Source of the DNA: Azospirillum sp.
GTDB taxonomy: Bacteria; Pseudomonadota; Alphaproteobacteria; CACIAM-22H2
Assembly (NCBI GenBank): GCA_020249045.1
Contig: JADCGK010000161.1
Coordinates: 1-39,803, forward strand
Length of the DNA: 39,803 nt
Direction of reading: 5' to 3'
The position numbers and the translations under genes were made by a program. Below are positions 7,530 through 13,595 of the stretch, in pieces. Numbering within the stretch: position 1 is the first letter of the stretch; each line of letters opens with the position of its first letter. Below the pieces are notes generated by a model, which had not been told where the DNA came from, did not search any database, and was given only the letters and a program-made list of their open reading frames with translations.

Positions 7530-8385
7530 AACGTACACCTACGCCCGCCGGCCGGCCGCGAACGTCTGGACGGTGGGCAAGGTGATCGTCGCCTACAAGC
7601 GCAGCCCGGCGTTCACCAAGCTCGCCCCCGGCACGCGCCGCCAGTACGACGGCCTGCTCCGCCTGCTTGAGCCCTTGGCCGACGTGCCGATCGCCGACGT
7701 GAAGCGCCGTCACGTCCGCGCGATCCGCGACGAGCTCGCCGACACGCCGGGCAAGGCCAACAATTTCGTGCGCACGGCGCGCGCGCTCATGGCGTTCGCC
7801 CTTGAGGACGACCTGATCGACTTCAATCCCCTGCTCCGCATGAAGGCCCTGCCCGGCGGCGAGCACCAGTTCTGGGAGGACCACCACGTCGCGGCCCTCG
7901 ACGCCCTGCCCGAGCGGTTCCGGCGCGCCGCAGTCCTCGCCCTCTACACCGGCCAGCGCGCCAGCGATACCGTGCGCATGACCTGGACCGACTACGACGG
8001 CGAGGGGGTCCGCGTCGTGCAGGAGAAAACCGGCGCCCGCCTTTGGATTCCCTGCCACAGCGCGCTCCGGGCCGAACTCAGCGCGTGGCCGCGCGAAGCC
8101 GTCACCATGCTCACGACGCTCGACGGCCGCCCGTGGACGAGCGCCGCCTCGTTCTGCTCGTCGTTCTCGCTCGCCGTCCGCGACGTGCCCGCACTCGCCG
8201 GCTGCGTCTACCACGGCCTGCGCAAGACGGCCGCCGCGCGCCTCGCCGAGGCCGGGTGCTCGACGCACGAAATCATGGCGATCACGGGCCACGCCTCGAT
8301 TGCCATGGTGCAGCACTACACGAAAAGCGCGAACCAGAAGCACCGCGCGCGCGCCGCCATCGTGAGATTGGAGGGTAAGCGATGA
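7462..8385 (+). CDS. int: Tyrosine-family phage integrase
   Basis: 307 residues, ATG 7462 within the end of the HTH gene. N-terminal arm-binding segment contains a DGTVKTY motif (19-25), then a core-binding helical region (40-130) and the catalytic domain. Catalytic residues: Arg166 (YTGQRASD), Lys189, His251/Arg254 (HGLRKT), His277 (TGHAS) and the nucleophile Tyr286 (QHYTK). All are intact, so site-specific integration and a temperate lifestyle are expected. No attachment site or tRNA-like sequence could be identified nearby. Confidence 0.94.
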   Translation: MPSDKNEPRDKTVRRRLSDGTVKTYTYARRPAANVWTVGKVIVAYKRSPAFTKLAPGTRRQYDGLLRLLEPLADVPIADVKRRHVRAIRDELADTPGKANNFVRTARALMAFALEDDLIDFNPLLRMKALPGGEHQFWEDHHVAALDALPERFRRAAVLALYTGQRASDTVRMTWTDYDGEGVRVVQEKTGARLWIPCHSALRAELSAWPREAVTMLTTLDGRPWTSAASFCSSFSLAVRDVPALAGCVYHGLRKTAAARLAEAGCSTHEIMAITGHASIAMVQHYTKSANQKHRARAAIVRLEGKR

Positions 8386-8546
8386 CCGACGACACCGATC
8401 AGGACTGGTACGCCCGCTATCGGCGGGAGGTAGAAGCCGCGCATTGGCAGCGCAAATTCAGTGAGCTGGTGGCGGAAATCCAGTTCAAACACGGCCCCAT
8501 AGACCCGCGCGCCAGCGTCTTTTTGGCGCCACCCTGGACCACCTGA
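8382..8546 (+). CDS. 54-residue hypothetical protein
   Basis: ATGA overlap with the integrase stop; ends at TGA 8544-8546. The product is charged (MTDDTDQDWYARYRREVEAAHWQRK...) and ends in a hydrophobic/proline tail. Unknown function; downstream position suggests co-expression with int. Confidence 0.6.
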   Translation: MTDDTDQDWYARYRREVEAAHWQRKFSELVAEIQFKHGPIDPRASVFLAPPWTT

Positions 8547-8549
8547 CCC

Positions 8550-8741
8550 ATGCGCAACGCGCTCGACGCCGACCGGGTGTTCCGCCTCGCGCGGCAGGGG
8601 TTGAACGGCCAGCAGATCGCCGACCGCTTGGGCGTCCGGCGCGCGGCTGTCTACAGCCTGCTCAGGCGCCACGGCACGACGATCGAGGAAGTGCGGGCAG
8701 AAGCCGATCAATCCACGTCGCGAGCGGAGACGCGCTTGTAA
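8550..8741 (+). CDS. Small HTH protein (resolvase-type DNA-binding domain)
   Basis: 63 residues; residues 8-45 (VFRLARQGLNGQQIADRLGV then AAVYSLLRRHG) form a helix-turn-helix like the C-terminal DNA-binding domain of resolvases and small phage regulators. Last gene of the rightward operon; its end overlaps the end of the convergent GIY-YIG gene by 34 bp. It is one of two candidates in the window for the protein that binds the 15-bp palindromes. Confidence 0.7.
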   Translation: MRNALDADRVFRLARQGLNGQQIADRLGVRRAAVYSLLRRHGTTIEEVRAEADQSTSRAETRL

Positions 8742-9133
8742 TGGTACGTTTTCACCGTTCCGTCCGCCAGCATGCGCCGCACGACCTTCGCGCTCGTCGG
8801 CACGACCCTTGCGGCAAAGCCCTTGTATTGAACGAACGGCAGGGATTCCTTGCCAAAGAACTGCAGGATGATCCGGCGCGTTTCCTCGCCGTCCCGATAC
8901 CACTCGCCTTTAAGGTGATGGGCAGACAGCAAGCTTTGCAGATCCATTTCCCGCGAGAGATCACCGGGCTCGCGATGGACCACAAATATCTTGAACGGAT
9001 TGGCGTTGTCGATTTGCTTCCAGCGGTCCGACACAACCTTAGCCGTGCCGATTTTTATTGGCCCGACCTCAGCCTGCATGACATACACGTTGGTCGGGTC
9101 TTGATCGCTACGCGGGCCACCTTCTCTTTTCAT
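8708..9133 (-). CDS. GIY-YIG-like (T5orf172/MUG113) protein
   Basis: 141 residues. Residues 15-95 match the T5orf172/MUG113 subgroup of GIY-YIG nucleases: YVMQ...GPIKIGTA, Arg37-Trp in SDRW, a LHxxF-like region replaced by LLSAHHLKGEWYRDGEE. The C-terminal tail carries KVVRRMLADGTVKTYHYKR (116-134), which closely resembles residues 11-29 of the integrase. Transcribed leftward, opposite to the early operon, with its own control region (9134-9317). Nuclease activity is inferred only from the fold. Confidence 0.8.
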   Translation of the reverse strand: MKREGGPRSDQDPTNVYVMQAEVGPIKIGTAKVVSDRWKQIDNANPFKIFVVHREPGDLSREMDLQSLLSAHHLKGEWYRDGEETRRIILQFFGKESLPFVQYKGFAARVVPTSAKVVRRMLADGTVKTYHYKRVSARDVD

Positions 9134-9141
9134 GGAAATAC

Positions 9142-9163
9142 CTCCGTCAAAGAACGGACGGAG
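9142..9163. repeat. 7-bp inverted repeat at the ribosome-binding site of the GIY-YIG gene
   Basis: CTCCGTC (9142-9148) and GACGGAG (9157-9163) separated by 8 bp. On the transcribed (minus) strand the 3' arm contains the GGAGG Shine-Dalgarno just before the ATG at 9133. In a transcript starting upstream of 9163 the hairpin would hide the ribosome-binding site. Confidence 0.5.
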
Positions 9164-9180
9164 TATAGCCGTTTTCCCAA
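9162..9180 (-). promoter_or_regulatory. Possible GIY-YIG gene promoter with an operator half-site
   Basis: On the minus strand TATACT (complement of 9162-9167) is a good -10; the -35 region (TTCCGT) is poor. Immediately upstream is TTGGGAAAACGGCTA (complement of 9166-9180), whose left arm matches the 15-bp palindrome perfectly while the right arm does not. The promoter assignment is uncertain. Confidence 0.4.
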
Positions 9181-9240
9181 TTCACACGGAAGGAAAACGC
9201 GAAGAAAACGCGGCGAAACGCGCGCCTATGTTACTGTATA

Positions 9241-9263
9241 TCAAGGGCAAAAAATGTCCTTGA
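9241..9263. repeat. Second palindromic element, TCAAGG...CCTTGA
   Basis: TCAAGG (9241-9246) and CCTTGA (9258-9263) flank an A-rich centre; a further CCTTGA lies at 9278-9283, 20 bp downstream. Unlike the TTGGGA palindrome, so possibly the site of a different regulator. It lies in the 220-bp control region between the late-operon end and the GIY-YIG gene. Confidence 0.4.
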
Positions 9264-9302
9264 ACAGACCCATTTTTCCTTGACTCCCCAGAACCTTGCG
9301 CA

Positions 9303-9317
9303 TTGGGATTGTCCCAA
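9303..9317. promoter_or_regulatory. Operator-like palindrome (perfect arms)
   Basis: TTGGGATTGTCCCAA, perfect 6-bp arms. Located between the end of the late operon and the leftward GIY-YIG gene, adjoining the 9-bp inverted repeat at 9317-9355. Confidence 0.65.
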
Positions 9318-9355
9318 GACTGCCCAGATTGTTCCACCTTTGCCCCGGGCAGTCT
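9317..9355 (-). terminator. Inverted repeat at the end of the late operon
   Basis: AGACTGCCC (9317-9325) and GGGCAGTCT (9347-9355), a perfect 9-bp inverted repeat with a 21-bp loop. It begins in the stop codon of the last leftward gene. It could form a hairpin in late mRNA, but no T-run follows on the transcribed strand, so termination would be weak or Rho-dependent. Confidence 0.45.
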
Positions 9356-9425
9356 AGCCGCCGCCGAGCAGCGTGAGCGCCACCCAGGCGCCGAGGAACA
9401 GCGCGACGGGGGCGAGCGGGCTCAT
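9354..9425 (-). CDS. 23-residue hydrophobic peptide at the end of the lysis cassette
   Basis: ATG at 9425 overlaps the stop of the lipoprotein gene (ATGA); stop TAG at 9356-9354. The product MSPLAPVALFLGAWVALTLL... is almost entirely hydrophobic and would span the membrane once. By position it may help lysis (holin-like or accessory), but a peptide this short may also be chance. Confidence 0.4.
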   Translation of the reverse strand: MSPLAPVALFLGAWVALTLLGGG

Positions 9426-9631
9426 TTCCGCACCGGCCCGCAGACGCGCTCCCACGCCTCGTTATGGGCGAGGATCTGGCGCGCGGTCCCGTCCGTCAGG
9501 ACGTCGGCCCGCGAAATGTAGACCGGCTTGGCCCACTCGCAGCCGCCCGCGCTAATCGCGGGCCCACTTGTCCCGCAGCTTGCCAGCAGCAGCGCCGTCA
9601 GGCTGGCGAATAGTGTCGCGTTCCACCGCAT
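9422..9631 (-). CDS. Small outer-membrane lipoprotein, probable o-spanin (Rz1-like)
   Basis: 69 residues from ATG 9631. The start has a lipoprotein signal, with a hydrophobic helix and lipobox LLAS-Cys19; the rest contains Cys pairs and the segment DVLTDGTARQILAHNEAWERVCGP, typical of the small lysis lipoproteins that lie beside phage lysozymes. It overlaps the end of the preceding Rz-like gene by 80 bp in another frame, the classical Rz/Rz1 layout. Together the pair would fuse inner and outer membranes at lysis. Confidence 0.75.
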   Translation of the reverse strand: MRWNATLFASLTALLLASCGTSGPAISAGGCEWAKPVYISRADVLTDGTARQILAHNEAWERVCGPVRK

Positions 9632-9797
9632 CACGCACCTCTCGATTCTGGTCCCGCTGGCCGGCCGCCTCGACGCGCACCGCGTCGCCGCCCGCCTTCC
9701 GCGCCCGGCCCATGAGCAGCAGCAACCCCCACAGCACGGCCGCCGCCGCAACGATGTAGCCCCACGCGCGCGCGCCGACGCCCGTCAGCATGCCCAT
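9552..9797 (-). CDS. Probable i-spanin (Rz-like) membrane protein
   Basis: 81 residues from ATG 9797 (TGATG overlap with the lysozyme stop). One N-terminal transmembrane helix (residues 12-29, YIVAAAAVLWGLLLLMG) is followed by a charged, probably coiled periplasmic tail (RDQNREVRDAVERDTIRQ). This is the layout of inner-membrane spanins, and the overlapping lipoprotein gene supports it. A second Met two codons downstream is an alternative start. Confidence 0.7.
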   Translation of the reverse strand: MGMLTGVGARAWGYIVAAAAVLWGLLLLMGRARKAGGDAVRVEAAGQRDQNREVRDAVERDTIRQPDGAAAGKLRDKWARD

Positions 9798-10510
9798 CAC
9801 AGCCCGCCCTCCTGCTGGCGCTTGCGTTCGTTCCAGACGAACCAGGCGAGGCCCGCGATCGCCGCGGCCCCGAGCACGGCCAGCACGACGTTCGGGCTCA
9901 GGCCGAAACGCGAAAGGCCGTCCCACACGTCCGCTGCCTGGGCTATCGCCTGCTGGGCCACCGTCAGGCCGGCGCCAGCGCTTGCCATCACGGTCACGGG
10001 CGACACGGCGCGCGCGTCCGGCCCCTCGACCGTGGCGGAGCTGGTCGTCTGCGGCCGGTCGTCGACCGGGGTGAGGTACAACGCCGCCTCGGCCGCGCGG
10101 CGGCGCGTCAGCCCGGCAAAGGGCTCGAGCTTGCCCGTCTCGGCGTTGCGCGCCTTGTTCCACATGGCGAACGCCTTGGCCGCCCCGACGAAGTTCCCGC
10201 GATTGTGCAGGCGCAGCACGGTCGACTTGCGGAATCCGGCCGCGCCGACGTTGAAGGCCAGCGACACCATGGCGTCGAACTGGTTGCGGTTTGGGACTTC
10301 AATGCAGGCGTCCCAGACCACCGCCTCGAACGTGTCGAGATCCGCGCGCAGCAGGCGATCCGCCTCCGCCTGCGTGATCCGCATGCCCTCGCGCGCCGTG
10401 CGTGTGTGGCCGTATCCGATCGTCCAGACCCCGGCCACGTCGCGGTAGGCAGTCAGCTTACAGCCCTCGAATTCCTTGAGCAGTTTCAGCCCGGCTTTTC
10501 CGATCTGCAT
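9797..10510 (-). CDS. T4-type lysozyme (endolysin, GH24) with a C-terminal membrane helix
   Basis: 237 residues. The T4-lysozyme catalytic triad has the exact spacing E15-8-D24-5-T30 (FEG...YRD...WTIGYGH). Residues 1-150 cover the muramidase domain, with NQFDAMVSLAFNVG and a basic substrate-binding region. The C-terminal 40 residues contain a transmembrane helix (NVVLAVLGAAAIAGLAWFVW) and a basic tail, unusual for endolysins. There is no N-terminal signal, so release may need a holin or anchoring by this C-terminal helix. Confidence 0.92.
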   Translation of the reverse strand: MQIGKAGLKLLKEFEGCKLTAYRDVAGVWTIGYGHTRTAREGMRITQAEADRLLRADLDTFEAVVWDACIEVPNRNQFDAMVSLAFNVGAAGFRKSTVLRLHNRGNFVGAAKAFAMWNKARNAETGKLEPFAGLTRRRAAEAALYLTPVDDRPQTTSSATVEGPDARAVSPVTVMASAGAGLTVAQQAIAQAADVWDGLSRFGLSPNVVLAVLGAAAIAGLAWFVWNERKRQQEGGL

Positions 10511-10519
10511 GACACCCCC

Positions 10520-10783
10520 TCAGTTCGACGGGCGCCAGGGGTGCGGCATGTGCTGCCACGCCCACGCCAGCCCGCCGGCCACCGTCAGGATCAGGCCGCC
10601 GACCTTGACCGACGCCCACCACATGCCCTTGCCCATGTTCGCGGCGTCGACGAGCTGCTGCAGTTTGTCCTCGATCGACTCGAGCCGGGCTTTCACGGCG
10701 GTCATGTCGGCCTGCAGCGCGCCGATTTCCTTGGCGTGCCCGAGCACGGCCGCCCCTACGGGATCTTGGTTCATTTCGCGCAT
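10520..10783 (-). CDS. Small coiled-coil/single-TM protein, candidate holin or lysis accessory
   Basis: 87 residues, TGATG overlap with the previous gene. Residues 15-45 form a charged heptad-like region (KEIGALQADMTAVKARLESIEDKLQQLV), followed by a transmembrane helix around 58-75. This resembles XhlA-like haemolysin/holin accessory proteins. It lies directly before lysozyme, so a part in lysis timing is likely; not certain. Confidence 0.6.
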   Translation of the reverse strand: MREMNQDPVGAAVLGHAKEIGALQADMTAVKARLESIEDKLQQLVDAANMGKGMWWASVKVGGLILTVAGGLAWAWQHMPHPWRPSN

Positions 10784-11379
10784 CAGACCTTGAACTCCGT
10801 GACAAAGAGCGAGGAAATGAGCGCGCCCCCGAACTGCCGCGAGCCCAGCGTGCCGTTGAGCGTGACCGTGGCGGCCGTCGAGAATCCGGCGCGAACCCGG
10901 AACGTCGTGGCCGCAGTCGAGCCCGCCGTCACGCGATGGCTGATCCGCACCTGCGTCATCACTCCGCTGTTCGCCATGATCATCGGCGCGACCGCCAGAG
11001 CGTCCGCGCCACTGTCGCGGAACAGCGCCGCGATCATCGTGCCGGCGCCGGTAGAGTTGGAAAGATTCAGCAGCGCGTCGATCTGCAGGACGTTGCTCGC
11101 CGACAGCGGCGTGATCGAGCGCGTCAGGAATTCGGTGCCCTCGGTGCTTTGCTGGGGCAGCGTGTCGTCCAGGGGAATCGTCGTCGTCCCCGTCGCCACG
11201 GCGCCCGTCGTCGTGCCGACCGTCTGCACGAGCGTCCCGGCCGCCAGCAGCGTGTGATCGACAAAGCCAAGCGCGAACTTGGCCCGCCCGGCGGCGTCGG
11301 CCGTGAACAGGCCGTCCGGCATCTTGCCGAGCAGCACGGCGCCGTTCTCGATCAGCGCGGCGGGGACTTGCGTGGTCAT
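10783..11379 (-). CDS. Tail-fibre-tip-like structural protein
   Basis: 198 residues from ATG 11379. The body is Thr/Ala/Ser-rich beta structure: TTTIPLDDTLPQQSTEGTEFLTRSITPLSASNVLQIDALLNLS is of a kind common in small prophage proteins downstream of tail fibres. Followed by holin and lysozyme. Probably a virion component or host-recognition accessory. Confidence 0.6.
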   Translation of the reverse strand: MTTQVPAALIENGAVLLGKMPDGLFTADAAGRAKFALGFVDHTLLAAGTLVQTVGTTTGAVATGTTTIPLDDTLPQQSTEGTEFLTRSITPLSASNVLQIDALLNLSNSTGAGTMIAALFRDSGADALAVAPMIMANSGVMTQVRISHRVTAGSTAATTFRVRAGFSTAATVTLNGTLGSRQFGGALISSLFVTEFKV

Positions 11380-11864
11380 GCGAGGGACGCTCCGTATAGG
11401 GCCGCGCCTATCGCGCAGCCGGTCAAGAATTCCGCGCGCTCGGTCCAATCGAGGCCCCAGCGGCGGCCGAGCGGTTTCTGGCTGGCGTAGGCCGCCACGG
11501 CGAGCGCGCCGAGCGCCGCCCAGGCCCAGACGTGTGGGGCGGCAAAGACGAGCGCCGGCATGATCGCGCAGCCCGCGACGCACACGCCCCAAGCGGCAAG
11601 CCAAAGGTGATCGCGACCGGGCTGTTCGAGGCCCATGCTTTCGTCGAAATAGCCGAGCGTCATGGCGACGTAGATTGAGGCCCAGAGCGCGAGCGCCCAC
11701 CAGCCGACGACGAACGCCAACGGCCCCGCCATGAGACCCGCGCAGACGATGCGCGTGACCGTCGTTCCGGGCTCGCCGAACACGGGCCGCACGATCGCGC
11801 CAAACTTGCCGCCGCGCAGCACCCACACGACGCCACACCAGAGGATGTAAGCCGCGGCCGTCAT
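11376..11864 (-). CDS. Multi-span membrane protein
   Basis: 162 residues; ATG 11864 (ATGA overlap with its upstream neighbour) is chosen over a longer frame. Roughly four to five hydrophobic segments are seen (AAYILWCGVVWVL, AGLMAGPLAFVVGWWALALWASIYVAMTL, WLAAWGVCVAGCAIMPALVFAA, WAALGALAVAAYA). Proteins of this sort occur beside tail-fibre genes of phages and could modify receptors or take part in lysis; no clear family. Confidence 0.65.
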   Translation of the reverse strand: MTAAAYILWCGVVWVLRGGKFGAIVRPVFGEPGTTVTRIVCAGLMAGPLAFVVGWWALALWASIYVAMTLGYFDESMGLEQPGRDHLWLAAWGVCVAGCAIMPALVFAAPHVWAWAALGALAVAAYASQKPLGRRWGLDWTERAEFLTGCAIGAALYGASLA

Positions 11865-12040
11865 TGCGGCAGAGCGTCCAAGATCGCTTGCTTCTCGGGC
11901 GGCATGACCCACCCGCTCGGCGTCAGAACCATCCACCCATGCGGCGGCGGCTCGGGTATCTCGATTGCGCCCTCGGGCGGATCGACGCCTTCGAACCCGC
12001 CGAGATAGTTGCCGTTTGCATCGACAAAGTATTTGGTCAT
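11861..12040 (-). CDS. Small tail-fibre-associated protein
   Basis: 59 residues from ATG 12040 (ATGA). Starts MTKYFVDANGNYLGGFEG and has a Pro-rich middle (EIPEPPPHGWMVL), a pattern frequent in small proteins encoded directly after phage tail fibres, possibly fibre chaperones. No catalytic motif. Confidence 0.6.
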   Translation of the reverse strand: MTKYFVDANGNYLGGFEGVDPPEGAIEIPEPPPHGWMVLTPSGWVMPPEKQAILDALPQ

Positions 12041-13491
12041 CGCCAAGCCCTCACGCGAAGTCGCCAGTTGGCGTTGGTCAGCGGCTGCACGATTCCAGTG
12101 GTCTTGTCCGGCAAAGCGAACGGGCTAGCCGCAGCGCCGAACCGAACGCTTACGTTGGTGGCGTCGGCGAGAACGGCCGCGCCAAAACTCCCCGAGGCGT
12201 TGCTTTGCGCCGAGTACCAGAAAACGACATCTCCGATTGAGTAGTTGTGTTCTGCCGTGGCGCAGACCACCTGGCAGAACACCAGCGTCGGCGCACCGCC
12301 AAGGCTATGCGCCAGCGTGAGTAGGCCCGCCGACGTGATAGTCTGGTCGGACGAGGTGTAAGCGGCGGAGAAAATCGCCACAGGCGCCACAACCGCCTGC
12401 CCGCTCGCACGCTGGTAATCCGTGCAGCGCCAGTTGCCGGTGCCGCTTTCCTTGACGAACTCGGCCGTGTCCCCGGCCGCCGTCGTGATGTTGGCGCCGC
12501 TCGGCAGGATCAGCGACGTGGCGTTGTGCGTAAGCGTCAGCGCGCCCGAGAAACGCACGCGGATGACCCGGCCCTCGCCGCCCGTGTTGCCGAACGAGGT
12601 GATCGTCGTCGTGCCGGTGATCAGCGCGTTGCGCGAATTGACCGCACCCAGATCGACCGTCGCCGCCGACGCCACGCTCGACCAGGCGTCGTCGCTTTCC
12701 TTGCGCGCGGTGACCGCCGCATCCTGCATCTCGTTCGTGCCGACCGTGTTCGTGAACGCCGTCGAGTTCAGCGGCGCACCGATGACGACCTGGATAGGCG
12801 CGCCGTTCGGCGGCGCCGTGACGAACGTAAGCGTCGTGCCGACATACGAGAACTTCGTGCGCTCTTGATGCACGCCGCCGACGAACACCATGATCGCGTT
12901 CGTGCTCGGCGGCGTGGCGGGGAGCGTGAACACCGTTTGCGAGCCGTTGCCCGTAAACACGCCCAGCGAGGGCACGCCCACGGTGGACGCCGCCGACACG
13001 GCCGTCGCAGCGCTCGACGCGGCCGACGACGCGCTGGCCGCCGCGTTCGCTTCGCTTGCCGCGATGCTCGCCAACAGGTCGTCCGGCGACGTGGCGGCCG
13101 AGGGCGACACCTTGATCGACCGCTCGACCTTTTCGTTGACCTGCTGCACCGCCATCGCGAGCCGGTCGAAAACCCGCTCGTGGACCTCGGGATAGAAGCC
13201 GCCCTGTTGCCGCAGATCGGTCAACTGCGTCAGCGGCACGTTCCGCAGGATCGTGATTTTCTCGCCCGTCGCCGGCGCCGTCGTGCAGGTGACGTTGCCG
13301 CCGCCGTCCGCGCCGACGCCCGACACCGTGTAATCGGTCGCCAGCGTCAGAATCGTGTCCGCGCCCGCAATGCTCGTGCGAATGACTCGCAGTTCGGTAT
13401 TGGCGAAAACCTTGAAGCCGTAGGCAAAGACGGTCTGAGAACCGTTGCCGGTGTAAGGGCCGCTTTTGGCCGTTGCGCTGGCGACAGTCAT
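12037..13491 (-). CDS. Tail fibre protein with T7-gp17-type N-terminus
   Basis: 484 residues. The N-terminal 140 residues (SGPYTGNGSQTVFAYGFKVF, VIRTS, DYTVSGVG, ITILRNVPLTQLTDLRQQGGFYPEVHERVFDRLAMAVQQVNEKV) are the T7 tail-fibre attachment domain. An Ala/Ser-rich linker follows (150-170), then a repeat of a GNGSQTVFTLP segment and a beta-rich C-terminus (350-484) that should bind the receptor. It starts after the 104-bp gap that carries two operator-like sites. Confidence 0.85.
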   Translation of the reverse strand: MTVASATAKSGPYTGNGSQTVFAYGFKVFANTELRVIRTSIAGADTILTLATDYTVSGVGADGGGNVTCTTAPATGEKITILRNVPLTQLTDLRQQGGFYPEVHERVFDRLAMAVQQVNEKVERSIKVSPSAATSPDDLLASIAASEANAAASASSAASSAATAVSAASTVGVPSLGVFTGNGSQTVFTLPATPPSTNAIMVFVGGVHQERTKFSYVGTTLTFVTAPPNGAPIQVVIGAPLNSTAFTNTVGTNEMQDAAVTARKESDDAWSSVASAATVDLGAVNSRNALITGTTTITSFGNTGGEGRVIRVRFSGALTLTHNATSLILPSGANITTAAGDTAEFVKESGTGNWRCTDYQRASGQAVVAPVAIFSAAYTSSDQTITSAGLLTLAHSLGGAPTLVFCQVVCATAEHNYSIGDVVFWYSAQSNASGSFGAAVLADATNVSVRFGAAASPFALPDKTTGIVQPLTNANWRLRVRAWR

Positions 13492-13511
13492 TGACCACCT
13501 ACCCCTTGGGC

Positions 13512-13526
13512 TTGGGATTTCCGCAA
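13512..13526. promoter_or_regulatory. Operator-like palindrome upstream of the tail fibre
   Basis: TTGGGATTTCCGCAA (10 of 12 arm bases conserved) in the 104-bp gap before the tail fibre gene. Exactly 30 bp farther (13542-13556) is a weaker copy TTGGGTTTTCCACAT, in phase on the helix. No convincing promoter was fixed. A short GC hairpin (CGCGCG repeats, 13565-13582) follows the stop of the giant gene. Confidence 0.5.
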
Positions 13527-13595
13527 GATACTACGGGCTGCTTGGGTTTTCCACATCGTAATTCCCGCGCGACAGGCGCGCGCTTTCCTTAATAG

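Noticed and set aside
8316-8903. 195-codon minus-strand frame over the two small genes after int
   Set aside because: Conflicts with two well-spaced plus-strand genes and has shadow composition.
13565-13582. CGCGCG hairpin after the giant gene as a terminator
   Set aside because: Short stem made of simple CG repeats and no T-run on the transcribed strand; could arise by composition alone.
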